In this document: one piece after another, positions 39,600 through 51,560 of the stretch
Layout: each line of letters opens with the position of its first letter
Position numbering within the stretch: position 1 is the stretch's first letter
Assembly (NCBI GenBank): GCA_963573385.1
Contig: CAUYLG010033155.1
Span: 1 to 64,000, forward strand
Source: Cacajao melanocephalus
Taxonomy: Eukaryota; Chordata; Mammalia; Primates; Pitheciidae
Length of the DNA: 64,000 nt
Direction of reading: 5' to 3'
Made by a program: the position numbers and the translations under genes
Notes under the pieces: model-generated
What the model saw: only the letters and a program-made list of their open reading frames with translations
Databases searched by the model: none
Told to the model about the DNA's origin: nothing

Positions 39600-39835
39600 G
39601 GACAACAATAGTATTTTATACGTCTATAAATGTTTTACAACTCTCAACACACTTTCCAAAATTATCTCATTATATTCTCAAAATAACTCTAGGAAATAAG
39701 TAGTCTAGACATTATTTCTTTATCTTTCCTCCTTTCATGGAAGAGTAATTTAGGGGGTGAACAATCTGCACGACTTCTTAACCAAGGTCACAGGGTTAGC
39801 AAGAAGCACAACCAGCAGAAAACCTGAATTTCCTT
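39600..39835 (+). mobile_element. MIR fragment
   Basis: 'ccaaaattatctcattatat', 'aataactctaggaaataagt' and 'aaccaaggtcacagggttag' are the MIR core in order, followed by 'gaaaacctgaatttcc'. Confidence 0.68.
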
Positions 39836-39869
39836 GGGAATAGCCATCATTCCCTTCAAATATTTACCT

Positions 39870-40440
39870 GGCACCACTGTGGATCAAACACTATTTTAAG
39901 CATACAGCAGTGAGTGGCCCAAATAAATTCAGTGTCTGTTCTTTTAGAGCCTTTTATAATATATTCTAGTAGGGAAAATATATACTAAACACATTAAGAT
40001 TAAAATACATGTTAAAAATTATCTATAATTATAAATATTATAAAAATGAAAACACAATAATGGAGTGGATGGTGACAGTGGCAATGGTGACTAGTTTTAA
40101 TAGAATGGTTAGGGACAAACAATCTGATGAGGTCACAGTGACATAAAGACCTGAATGATAAGAATAAACGAGTGATGATCAATTTATGGAAAGACGTTTC
40201 TAGGCAGAAGGAACAGCATTCATATAAGGGAAGGGGTATATTTGATATACATTGAACGATGTGGCCTCAGACTACTGAGACAGTGTGAGTGGAGAAAAGG
40301 CAAGGGCAGAAGGTCAGCAGACAGATGATCCTGGTGAGAAGCTAAAATTTTATCATCATCTGAATGTGGAAGTCACTGCATAATTTTCACAGGGTAGGGT
40401 GCATTTTAAAGAGATCTTTTTGAATGCTGTTTTACTTTTT
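39870..40440 (+). mobile_element. L2 fragment
   Basis: 'ggatcaaacactattttaag', 'cagaaggaacagcattcata', 'cagtgtgagtggagaaaagg' and 'aattttcacagggtagggtg' follow the L2 3' half in sense orientation. Confidence 0.68.
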
Positions 40441-40678
40441 TATTACAAATGTAATCTTCATTTCATTTTATAAAGTGAAATCTAATTTTAAAATGTCTTT
40501 TATCAAGAAACATGGTGGTGTTTAGAATTATGCCTATATCAAAGATTGTCTGCACATTTGCATGTCATGCAATATTCTGGATTTCACTTCCTTATCAGGA
40601 AGACGGATGAAAAATGACTATTTATCCGTGAGGGCTAGCATAACACATGGAGATATCAAATATACCAGGCAGCAATAT

Positions 40679-40809
40679 TTTTTAATTTGTAGAGACAGGG
40701 TCTTGCTATTTCGTCCAGGTTAGTCTAAAACTCCTGGGCTCAAGCCATCCTGCGACCTCTGTCTCACAAAGCTTTGGGACTGCAGACATGTGCTACCATA
40801 CCTGACCAG
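40679..40809 (-). mobile_element. Alu left-monomer fragment, antisense
   Basis: 'agagacagggtcttgctatt' through 'aaactcctgggctcaagcca' to ataccTgacc. One monomer only, old and diverged; either a free left monomer or a truncated AluJ. Confidence 0.85.
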
Positions 40810-42484
40810 TATTTACTTATTTTTTTTTTAAATAAAGTGCCCCTATCAACTTAGAAAAACTCTGTTCAAATTAGGGCTTACCAGTTATGTATAGGGCTTA
40901 CCAAAAATATATTGATTACATACCCTGAATGTCTATTGTTTAAGGACTTATTTTTGAAATATAGATGGACAGAGGATACACTCTATAAGTGTGTCCTTTA
41001 TATTTTGGTCTTTAAATTTTAAATGAAATGGGAAGTCTTAGGCTATAGAAAACAGAAACTTAGACCAGATGGCAATAGCATACAGGAGCATTTCTTTAAA
41101 ACAGAAGTATATAACTCATGTTTTTAATGCAAATTCTCCAAGAGAAAATGCTGAATTTGTTTATTTAGATTGTTAGTAGATTTGGTAATAAACTCATACA
41201 CATCTGGATGTTTTTAAAAAGACTGTTAATAAACAGCTAATGGGATATAACATCAGTGGGAGGTGACATTTATGAAAGGTTTTAGAAGATAATGGTAAAA
41301 GTTTCAAAATTAGGTTTTTCACAATTTTTAAATGTCAATGAGCATTACAAACCTTGCTCACAATTCTTTGTAAAGCCATCGGCTCACTTCCTAAAGTTTT
41401 CCCTTGTTATGAAAAATGTAAAAATGACCTTCATAAGAAAAGATTATTTTTCCAAAATCAATAGCAGCAAAGACAAATACCTTGGAAGTCACATGCCATT
41501 CTCACTGGGCTAAATTTTCTATAGACGAATGCAGATTTATATTGGTAAGTAAAGAGAAAGAGTTTTTATGAGTGAAAGTATTTATGAGCCCAGATGAGCT
41601 AAAGTCCATAGCAGGAATCATTAGTCAAGTCACACACACACAAAAATCCTGGGCTGTATACAAAACGAGATAACTTCATTGTATATAACATATTTCATGT
41701 AAACTGCATTCCAAAAAATGTTTTACACTGTTAAATTATAAAAGGCCTTGAATAGTACATGTAAATTACGGACTATAAATTATAGAAGTATGTAAATACA
41801 TTGCATTGTGGCTAAATTAAGTATTTAATCATATGTCAAGAGCTGAGGAAGAAGGGGAATAAGAATCACAAGCAAAAATAGGAAATATAAAAAGAACATT
41901 TTAATATAGTATCTCTAGTCAGTGAAAGGATGTGCTGGACTACAAACAGGATGAGAGAAATGTCCTAAGATAGAAAACTATGGATAGATAATTGAAAAAA
42001 TTATAAGAAAGTAAGTAATAATAAGAGACCTTGGAAGTTGATTGTGCTGGGCAATTCTGGGCAGTTGGCTCAGAGTTGACACAGCCATTCACCTTTAAAC
42101 ACATAGCAATGACAAATATCAAAAGATAAAGTCTCAGAAATTAGATCTGCAGCTCTGTGCATCAGAAATTCAAACTAGGCTGTTGGACTAAATCTTAGAA
42201 TCTGTTGGATTCTGGAGGAGATGGCTGGGAGCTCAGTGTTTGTGGGGTAAAGAGAATATAGATAATAGAACATAAGTGGTTCTATAATAAGAGGTGAGTC
42301 AGCATAAGTTTCAAAGCTACAGCTAAAAACTGAAGCAGGACTTCCTAGCATGTGAACCAAAGTTGAAAGAAAAAAAAATGGCTACAGGTGGCTATTCATT
42401 TTAAGCTAACTGAGAGCCTAGAGAAATGGAGATAAGTACACAGCCTAACGATGAAGAGTAGATCCAAATAATCCAATAGTTATG
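40810..42484. other. No recognised feature
   Basis: Unique-looking AT-rich sequence. A 12-base tagggcttacca occurs twice within 18 bp near 40875-40905. Small frames have no motif. Confidence 0.5.
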
Positions 42485-42562
42485 TAACCGGATCTGTGAA
42501 ACCATCCGTATCATCTTTTGTGATACCATCTTTTGGTACTGATGGTATCACAGATCTAGTTA
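42485..42562. repeat. Compound inverted repeat
   Basis: Right arm gatggtatcacagatctagt (42541 on) can pair with tgtgataccatc at 42519-42530 (12 of 12, 10-nt loop) or with 42485-42506 (19 of 22). Two competing hairpins are possible because the left part carries two related copies. Confidence 0.93.
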
Positions 42563-43146
42563 TATAACTAGAAAAATAATCAACCATCACCAATAACAAG
42601 AGACAGCCGGCAAAATCACAGAATACTTTACATTATTTTAACCTAAACACTGAAGCAAGTCAAAAGCATAACGGAAATCTAAAGAGGCAGACTGTAAGTT
42701 TTAGAAACCATGCAAGTAAATATTAGTCAATACCACATTTTGTCTTGATCCTATCCTAAGAGTCATCTGTTTTGCTAATAGAATTATATGAGGGGGAAAA
42801 ATAAAAGGCTAGTAGGAGCTAAATCATGTGATCTTTAGTCTACTCTGGCATCACTGCTGAGAGAAAAATCATAGGACTCCAGTAACACGGATTGTACTCC
42901 TATGTTTACCATTTCCCACCGAGGGTTAGAGTTACTTAGAGTAAAAGAGACTGGAAGAGCAATCCAAGATTTCTGTAGAGGATAATTCCCAAATGCCACT
43001 AACGTCTTATTTCTAGTCTCAGAGTTTAGATAGCTACCTGAGACAACGAAAGTTAGACCAATGAGAGAAAAATAACACATACAAACAAACCAAAAAACAA
43101 ACAAACAAGCAAAAAAAAAAACTACCCAAATATTGAGCTGGAAACC
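42563..43146. other. No recognised feature
   Basis: May be an old L1M 5' or other repeat. The minus frame 42835-43104 (89 residues) has no recognised motif. Confidence 0.45.
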
Positions 43147-43160
43147 AAAGTACTAAGTTT

Positions 43161-43433
43161 TTGTTTGTTTGTTTTGAGACAGAGTCTCCCTCTTTCACCA
43201 GGCTGGAGGGCAGTGGTGCGATCTCAGCTCAGGGCAACTTCTCACTTCCTGGTTCCAGTGATTCTCCCTCCTCAGCCTCCTGAGTAGTTGGGGTTATAGG
43301 CATGTACCACCATGCCCAGATAATTTTTGTATTTTTAGTAGAGACAGGGTTTCACCATGTTGGCCAGGATTGTCTCAATCTCCTGACTTCCCAAAGTGCT
43401 GGGATTACAGGTGTGAGCCACCCTGCCCAGCCT
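43161..43433 (-). mobile_element. Alu (AluS-like), antisense
   Basis: Antisense dimeric Alu flanked by aaagtactaagttt (43147-43160) and aaagtcccaagttt (43434-43447), a 14-bp TSD with two changes. About 20 bp is missing between 'aatctcctgac' and 'ttcccaaagtgctggg'. Confidence 0.96.
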
Positions 43434-43447
43434 AAAGTCCCAAGTTT

Positions 43448-44012
43448 GATAAGAGGTTCTAAGGTTAATAAAAACAACTTACAGAATCAATGACTAGAAC
43501 ATAAATTCACTCTAAATTTACATATATATATGTCTATATAGAGCTATAGTCTAATAAACATTTAATAGAGGCACGTGATGGGTGTAACTTGCTTGAACAC
43601 ACTGAAGGGAGAAATGGTGAATTTTATTTCTTGATATACAAGTTCTTGAAAGTACTTGATACACTCTTGCTCTCCAAACATCTAGAGTGATAAAGATATT
43701 TCTAAAAAGGTTAAGCAATGGACTTGGATGTTCCAATTACCAATAAAAGAAATATTACAAGCAACATTTGTGTAAAAAGCAGATGGATATATGCAAACTT
43801 TTAAAAAGACAGTAATTCATAGGTTGAATTATTTGAGAAATAGGCAGGATAAAGATAAATTTACAATAATACATTTTATAATAAATTTGTATTTCATCAC
43901 TGATAAAGAAAAGCTATTAAAACTATCAGAAAGATAAAAGTAATTATGTTCAAAAGATTTAATTAAGGCTAACCATGGACTTCTCTCCTGGCAGAAGATA
44001 AAGGATAAATAC
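43448..44012. other. No recognised feature
   Basis: AT-rich sequence between an Alu and an MST LTR; nothing identified. Confidence 0.55.
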
Positions 44013-44017
44013 CCTTG

Positions 44018-44935
44018 TCATGTAGTTTGGTTATTTGTCCCCGCTCAAATCTCCTGTTGAATCCCAATCACAATGCTGGAGGTAGAGCCTGGTGGGAGGT
44101 GTTTGGACCATAGGAGCAGAACCCTCATTACTTGTTGCTGTCTTACGGATAGTGAGCTCTTGTGAGCGCTGGTCATTTAACCCTTTTCAAGTCTACACTG
44201 AGAATACTTGCAGCTGCAGCATTTACCCTGAGATAACTTTGCCATGAAATATATCACTTTTATTATTATTTTTCACATCATTCTTATAGAGTGACTTTGA
44301 AAACAAAAGACATCATTCTATTTATAGCATTTTGTTTTTACTAGTGGTATTTCTATTGACAAAATATAGTAATTCACAATTGCTGAAAATGTTAAATCCC
44401 AGAGAATGTAGCATCCCTACACATAATATTAACCTCATTCTCCAACAGTTATTGGCTGGAATCACTTGATAAATTTGTTATTTCTGAAATAGATAATTCT
44501 GATCATTCAAATGATTCTGATGTTAGTCTGTTTAGAAATAACTCCAAGAACAGTTTCTATATTTTCTTTTCACATTGAAAATCAGTCAGATTTGTTTCAG
44601 TATCAAAGAGCGTGTTTATGTAAAGTTAAATGAGTATTGGCAGTAAGATTCAGGGTATTTTTTTTAAAACAAGAAAAGGGTTAAATGTGTGCAACATCTT
44701 CTCCCCATGCTCTGTCTCTCTCTTGCCCTGCTCTGGCTTTTGTCATATAACATTCCTGTTTCCTTTCATCTTCTACCATGATTGTAACCTTCCTGAGGGG
44801 TCTGTGGAAGCCAAGCAGATACCAGCACCATGATTCCTGTAAAGCCTGCAGAACTGTGAGCCCATTAAACCTCTTTTATTAATAAACTACCCAGTATCAA
44901 ATATTTTTATAGCATTGCAAGAACAGTGTAATACA
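44018..44935 (+). mobile_element. MST-type MaLR solo LTR, interrupted
   Basis: Left part 44018-44180 and right part 44681-44935 read as one sense MST LTR of about 414 bp: 'ctggtgggaggtgtttggac', 'tctctctcttgccctgctct', 'tgcagaactgtgagcccatt', ending gtaataca. TSD ccttg is exact on both sides (44013-44017, 44936-44940). The 500-bp element at 44181-44680 sits within it. Confidence 0.93.
44181..44680. mobile_element. piggyBac-type non-autonomous DNA transposon
   Basis: 500 bp with inverted ends cccttttc and gaaaaggg, flanked on both sides by ttaa (44177-44180 and 44681-44684). TTAA duplication and CCC..GGG ends are the piggyBac hallmark. Removing it with one ttaa restores continuous MST LTR sequence. 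No transposase frame. Size and ends suggest a MER75-like element; that name is inference. Confidence 0.85.
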
Positions 44936-44940
44936 CCTTG

Positions 44941-45479
44941 TAAAACTAAGAGAACATAATTCCAGAATTACATATCATCCAAAGTGCCACTCCAGAACAA
45001 GGACAGGATATTGAGACATACAAAGGTAAGAGAGTTTAATACTCTTTGACTCAAACTAAAAGAAAGAATAAAGGCTATACTTCAGTGAGAAGAGTGAAAC
45101 CAGAAAGAAGAAATGAAACAAGAAACATCATATAGAACAGAGTATAACCTGGCTAACTTCATAAACATTGGCTGAAAATTAATAATAATTATTTTGTGTT
45201 TAAAATTATATAAAACTTAAACTCGATATTTAGTTCCATGAGAAAGAAGACTCAATAGGCCATCAATATTCATGAAAAGTTCCTGAAGTTCCCTTAGTTA
45301 TGTAAAGTACCATTTAGAGTTACCTATGTATGTGACAACATTGTCACACCACTAAAATGATTGGAATACATTTTATATCCTTCAAACCAGAAATGGGAGG
45401 GGGGATATCAAGAACTTGATCAATCCAATCAAAATTTTACAGGGAGGAGTAGAGAGAGATTTCAAATAAAATGGAGAGC
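44941..45479. other. No recognised feature
   Basis: AT-rich; possibly the start of the degraded L1 that follows. Nothing firm. Confidence 0.45.
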
Positions 45480-45800
45480 ATACAGAAAACAAGATGGTAC
45501 TATATATCCACACAATCACACTAAATATAAAATATAAAGTTTTTATATCAAAATTATCATATTGGATTAAGAATAATTCCATCAATACAAAATAAGCTAT
45601 ATTCTGCATATGGAGAACACTTAAATATAATACAACTATGAAATCCTTTATGCCATGAAAACACTAGTAAATAAAAATAGTAGGTAGAGAAATATTAAAG
45701 ACAGATAAAAGATATTTTATGGTGGAAGTATTAGTAAGGAAGACACATGGTACTACATGATAGTAAAACAAAATATACAAATCTCTTCAGGAAAATATAA
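45480..45800 (+). mobile_element. Possible L1 ORF2 remnant
   Basis: 'gtaggtagagaaatattaaa' and 'aagatattttatggtggaag' loosely follow the early ORF2 of an old L1. Very diverged, no open frame. Confidence 0.35.
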
Positions 45801-46377
45801 AAATCATTAATAGAGAATCACTTCACATCACAGCCTTCAAATAAATGAGGCATGAGGTAAAACACTTTCAAGAAGCAATTAAGAAATCAGCAGTGATGGG
45901 GAAGTTTTTAGTACATAAACAGAAATTGATAAACCAGCCAGGAAAAGTAGTCAGTTAACAAAAACTATAGCATGTTGAAATTACCTGCTATCTACATAGG
46001 TTCTCACCCTCCCAAATGGGAAAAAGAAAATGACAAACTCCTTGTTTTAGCTTATTCTTAGTAATTCTTTTGCAGGGCATATTTGTAGGGCATATTTGTT
46101 TCTTCTTCCATTTATTTACTGATTCAGTCTTTTATTTGTATTAATATGGATTTATGAATATTTGTTTCACTTTGGATTATAATGCAGGACGTGTTGTACT
46201 AATTTTTTTCAAATGGTTCTAGTTTTGGCCATTGAGAGCTTTTTTCACTTTCACTGTGTCTGCTTTATATACCTTCATCATCTTGTGTTTGTGTGTGTGA
46301 GAAAGCCTCTACTTTCTTCCTTCCTAAAGTTCTACCAAATAGTTCAGGTTCATAATACCATGTGCAAATAAAAACAG
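45801..46377. other. Unassigned, may include old L1 sequence
   Basis: 'taatatggatttatgaatat' and 'tctagttttggccattgaga' (46141-46231) are familiar repeat text that I cannot place with confidence. A short duplication 'gggcatatttgt' lies near 46076-46100. Confidence 0.35.
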
Positions 46378-46720
46378 ATTGATTGTCTTCTCTCATCATT
46401 CCTATTTAACATTGTGCTGAATATCCTTCTTAGAGCTGCAAATGAAGAAAAATAAAGATAGAAAGAAAAAAGAAAGAAAGAGAGAGAAAGTAAGAGAAAT
46501 GAAAAGAAAGGAGGGAAAGAAAGAAAGAGAGAGGAAGAAAGAAACAAAGAAAAAGAAAAGAAAGGAAAAGAAAAAGGGAAAGAAAGAAAGAAAGAAGAAA
46601 GGAAAGAAAGAAGAAAGGAAAGAAAAGGAAGGAAGGAAGGAAGAAAGAAAGAAAGAAAGAAAGAAGGAAAGACAGAAAGAAAGAAGGAAAGAAAGAAAGA
46701 AGGAAAGAAAGAAAGAAGGA

Positions 46721-46793
<73 letters not shown>

Positions 46794-47163
46794 AATGTTC
46801 ATATTTACACATGACTTGTCCCATGGACTAAAGTCTATGTTAAACCAAACCAAACCAAACAAAACAGCACTCTCTGAAACTCCTGGAATGAATAATAATT
46901 ACAACAAAATTACATTATGTATGGTTAAAATACAAAAAAAATAGTTTTTCTTTATATCAACAATAAACAAAATACTTTATTTAAAATAAAAAATAACTGA
47001 CAATAGCACCAAAAAACAAGAAATAAAGAAAGAACAAAGTACTCAAGTGTAAATCAAACAAAATATGTATATACAGAAAGCATTAAAACCTTGATAAAAG
47101 AAATAAAATATCTAAATAGAATGAGAGATATTCTATGTTCATGGATTGGAAAACCTAGTGTTT
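46378..47163 (+). mobile_element. L1 ORF2 (reverse transcriptase region) remnant
   Basis: 'tctctcatcattcctattta' and 'acattgtgctgaatatcct' (46392-46427) correspond to the ORF2 segment following the RT active-site region. After the GAAA tract, 'aaactcctggaatgaataat', 'ctttatatcaacaataaac' and 'ttctatgttcatggattgga' continue ORF2 in order. No open frame survives. Confidence 0.68.
46441..46795. repeat. 355-bp GAAA/GGAA purine tract
   Basis: Nearly all purine on the + strand: GAAA units with GGAA and GAAAA variants, cleanest at 46729-46790. It lies within L1 ORF2 sequence, not in an A-tail. The long low-complexity frames on both strands (lysine/glutamate or serine/phenylalanine rich) are artefacts. 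Confidence 0.98.
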
Positions 47164-47168
47164 GCACA

Positions 47169-47522
47169 TGTCTTAGTTTGTTAGGGCTGCTCTAAAAAAG
47201 TAGCTTAAGCCATGTGGCTTGTTAGCAATGGAAATTTATTTCTTACCGTCTGGAGGCCGAGAAGTCCAAGACTAGTTGCTGGCAGATTTGGTTTCTGGTC
47301 AGAGCTTTCTCTCTGGCTTATAGATGGTGGCTTCCTGCTCTTCCCTTACAGTGCAAGGGGCAAGGCAGGTCTCTGGAGTCTCTTCTGTAAGGGCACTAAT
47401 CTCATGCATGAGGGTTCTACCCTCATAACCTCATCACAGGTGAAAAGCCTCACATTTTACTGTTATTATCTTGTGGATTAGGATTTAAGCATATGTATTT
47501 GGGGGAACAAAAACCAGAACAA
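47169..47522 (-). mobile_element. MLT1-family MaLR LTR, antisense
   Basis: Starts tgtcttagtttgttagggct, then 'ggaaatttatttcttaccgt', 'aagggcactaatctcatgca', 'tcataacctcatcacaggtg', and ends near 'aaaaaccagaacaac'. Near full length. The 89-residue + frame is antisense LTR. Confidence 0.9.
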
Positions 47523-47894
47523 CCCATGTGGAAAAGAATGACACGCAAAACTCAAAGGCACAGTCATTTCAGATCACCCACTGAGTTCTCTCAGCACTCA
47601 ATTTCTAATTAGCTAGGTTGAAAGTCCTTAAGATGTCCCTGAGTAATTATGGGCTTCAGCTTTTATTTTATCGACAGCTGGGAATACTTTTTTTGTCCAG
47701 CTATTGGAATTCCCCAGGTGGGTGTGGTTGTACAATGTAGTCTAGAGCATGAGTGTTAGAAAGCAAAGTAAGACTAATTCTGATGGATATACTTATGGAA
47801 GTATTTATTCAGGAGTCTAAAAATTATTGCTGAAAAAATTTATGCTTTGACAAAATCTTGTGTTTCAAAATGTGTTTTCAAATTTTTACAATTT
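47523..47894. other. No recognised feature
   Basis: Moderate-GC sequence without a repeat I can name. Confidence 0.5.
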
Positions 47895-48255
47895 AATAAC
47901 AAAATAAAATAAGCAGAAAAATGGAACAGACACTTAACAAAAGAAAATATATGACTGACCAATAAACTTATTTAAATGTTTTAGCAACATTATCTTCAGG
48001 GACAAGCATGCTAAGATGTCCCTATTGTGAGCTGACTAGAAAGAGTTAAATAAAAATATTGAAAATGCCAAATTTTCAGGAACAACTTCAATTCTCATAC
48101 TTTCATGGTAGTACTATAAAATTGTATGATCACTTTAAAAAGATGCTTGGCAGTTTTATATAGAATTTAATGAGACCTAACCACCCTATGATCCATAAGC
48201 CTTAAAATCTGCTTTTTTATTGTATGTAAGATGTACCTCGATTAAACAAAACATG
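47895..48255 (+). mobile_element. L1M 3' ORF2/3'UTR remnant
   Basis: 'atggaacagacacttaacaa', 'aaaaagatgcttggcagttt', 'ccaccctatgatccataag' and 'ttattgtatgtaagatgtac' follow the end of an L1MB/MC-type element. Confidence 0.6.
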
Positions 48256-48368
48256 TAGTGGGAGAGGTAAAAGGAAGAAATCTCTCCAAAACACCTGCTC
48301 TAATTTTTATTATAATTTAATCACATTATTTTAAACTCACATTCTTATAAATGAAAATATAAATGAAA

Positions 48369-48394
48369 TTATATATATATATATATATATATAT
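48369..48394. repeat. AT dinucleotide repeat
   Basis: About 26 bases of pure TA units. Confidence 0.98.
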
Positions 48395-48395
48395 A

Positions 48396-49604
48396 GCTTT
48401 TGCTTACTAATGAGTACACAGTAAATGTTAGCCTTGATTATTTAAAAAATTTGGCTTAAAAATAAAAATTTCTTACACGTCTTTTTAACTCACAAAATTT
48501 AAGCCTACATTAAGCAAATTATACTTAGAAAGCAGTAATGATTGTTAATAAACATATATAGTACATATATAGCTTTGAGTCTCCATTTACTTAAAATTCA
48601 TTTAAATATAATAGTAATAAATTCCTTGCAGATCTGATTTCTGAGTGAATTATTTATTCCAGTTCTCCTAAGTGTGAAGGAAATAATGTTTGTAGAAGCT
48701 TCAATTATTTAAGCTGTGCATAGTTTTAAAGCATAGAGATAACATGTTGAGTGCTACAGAGTTGAGTTATAGAAGGATTTACTTTATTATTGTAGTAAAA
48801 ATAATCTCATCCATTTATTAAAAAAAGTGACTAAACCATTTATTCTAGCTTTTTCTACACAATGTTAAATATTTAAACAAAAAGGAAGAAAACAGTTCTA
48901 AATATAAAATTTCCATATACAAATGTCCCTTTGTTTCTAAATAGTTTATGATCTTATAAACTATGAGAAAAATAATTTTCTATATATTGTTTTGCAAATT
49001 TTCAATAGCATGTATGATGGGATTGTAGAGTAACATCTTACAGGGACGTCCTGAGAAGAAGTGGCTGTGTCTCATCTATTTATTCAATACACAACATTTG
49101 AGCAAATAGTGCTATCAAGAGCTAAACTTTATACAGTAAGTATGAAGCAGGGCTCTGAAATATTGATCCTTTAAATGATCATTTGTATAAGTAAAACAAG
49201 TAGGGAATCCTGTAAAAAATATTAGCGTACCATGATATGAAATCAATAACAAGTATAAGACAATGATAGTAAGGTAGGACATAGGATTTGGTTCATTTTA
49301 TGGGGTAAGGAGTTGGTGAAAGTAATCTCTACGGAAAGGAAGATCAGGTAATTTATTTCAAACTAGGGAATGTCATCTCATAACCACTTTTCATGCTGGG
49401 GGTTACAGGGATAAAGAGTCCCTGAAATCGAGACACTTGTTGACTGATAGGATAGACTGTGACTGCCCTGAGGACAAGGACTCTTTTCTGCTTCTGTTTC
49501 TTCTCCGCAAGTAGTTCTTCAGTGCTGCTGTCATATTTCTAGTTCAAACTATCATTCTATTTTGCTGTGATTACTGTAATTGACGGTAATTGGTCTTCCC
49601 ACTT
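48396..49604. other. No recognised feature
   Basis: AT-rich. 49080-49190 faintly resembles MIR/L2 ('acaacatttgagcaaatagt') but is too diverged to call. Confidence 0.5.
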
Positions 49605-49940
49605 GTTTTCTGCTTCATTTTCTATGGATGCTGTAACAAAGTGCCACACACTTAGTGGTTTAAAACAACAGCCAGTTATTATCTCATAATTCTCTAGGTC
49701 AGAAGTACAGGCTGACTTAACTGATTTCTTTGCTGAGTCTCAGACAGCAGACACTAAGGTGTCAGTCAAGCTGCGCTCTTACCTGGAGGCTTTAGGGAAG
49801 AATCCACTTCCAACCTCATGAGGTAGTTGGCATAATTAAGTTTGATATGGTTGTAGGAGTGACTGTTAGCTCGAGAAAGCCACTCTAAATTTTAGAGTCT
49901 TACTTGTATTCTCTCTGAAATGGTCCCCTCCTTTTTAAAA

Positions 49941-50100
49941 TTTTTATTTTTTTGAGATAGGATCTCACTCTTTTGTCCAAGCTAGAGTGCTGTGGTGTGA
50001 GTTCAGCTAGCTGAAGCCTCTTCCTACTGGGCTCCAGTGATCCTCCTGCCTCAGCCTACCAAAGTGCTGGGATTACAGGCATGAGCCACCATGTCCCGCC
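49941..50100 (-). mobile_element. Alu, internally deleted to monomer size
   Basis: Goes from 'gatcctcctgcctcagccta' straight to 'ccaaagtgctgggattacag', so the central half of a dimeric Alu is missing. Best explained by recombination between the two monomers, which carry a similar segment. Confidence 0.88.
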
Positions 50101-50175
50101 ATCCCCTTCCTCTTAACTGGATAAAGCCACTCTCAGTTCTAGAGGCGTATTTGTATTGCTTCTGAAATGGTCTCC

Positions 50176-50568
<393 letters not shown>

Positions 50569-51098
50569 TGATTGTGTTTTTGTGAGGAACCATAGAAAAT
50601 GTCTTTTTTAAGAGCTCATGTGAATAAATTAGTTTCAACCAGTTAGAAACTCTCCCTATTTTAAGAAGAATATAGTAGTAAACTCGATTGCAAGTGAAAA
50701 ATCTATTTTGCCATGTAAAAACATAATCATGGTACTAATGGCCAGAGGCACAGGTCATGGGGAACTATCTAGAATTCTGCTTTACCATTCCTCTAATTCT
50801 TTCCTCTCTCCTACACTATTTACACACAGATAATGTTGTAACTTTATAACATGAATCATATACAACTCTCCTACTTTAAATCCATTAGGCCAGTTTTCAA
50901 TTTATTGTCTCTTGCCTCCAAAACCATTATTCCTTTTCTCTAATCACACACAAAAAAATTGACCTGATAAACTTAGGCTCGGAGCTAATATACATTGCAT
51001 ACTTTGTCAGGTGACAACCTTCTTGAGTTTAGGTTTGATCATCTATACAGTTTTATGCCACGTGGTCATTTTGTGACATAAATGAGTTTCTCTCTAAG

Positions 51099-51151
51099 TA
51101 TACACACACATACTCACTTACATATGCATATACACACATACATATATATAT

Positions 51152-51182
<31 letters not shown>

Positions 51183-51213
51183 CACACACACATACATATA
51201 TATGTATATATGT
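51099..51213. repeat. CA/TA compound microsatellite
   Basis: Alternating ACAC and ATAT blocks repeated about three times in a larger unit (tacacacacacatacatata). Confidence 0.97.
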
Positions 51214-51399
51214 AATCAAAGGCCATGACTTAATGTACACATTCACTAAAAGGTATATCCAAATCATCCTATCCTATTCCCCATTTTGTTGCCTACATAG
51301 ACAAGATAATGCTGGCTGCTTATCTTCTTTATATTTTGCTCAAATGTCTATGTAGAATTATCTGTCTAGATAGCAGGTATGATGCTAGGAAAGGTCAGA

Positions 51400-51560
51400 T
51401 ATTCATTGCAGCAAACACATAGGGATCCCTCTCTGAAGCACTGTTCTAAGCTCCATGAAAAGCACAAAGATAACACAAACTGTAGACTGTGTCCTTCAAG
51501 AGTTTGGGATTTGATGGTAAAAAGAAATTAGAAATGTCATGAAATAGAATTGACATCTCT
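51400..51560 (+). mobile_element. L2 fragment
   Basis: 'gaagcactgttctaagctcc', 'aaaagcacaaagataacaca' and 'tccttcaagagtttgggatt' follow the L2 3' region. Confidence 0.52.

Noticed and set aside
46350..46862. Longest open frames of the window (up to 170 residues, both strands)
   Set aside because: They translate the GAAA/GGAA tract and are pure low complexity; no gene.
47533..47546. U6 snRNA-like 'aatgacacgcaaaa'
   Set aside because: A dozen matching bases without the rest of the RNA; chance.
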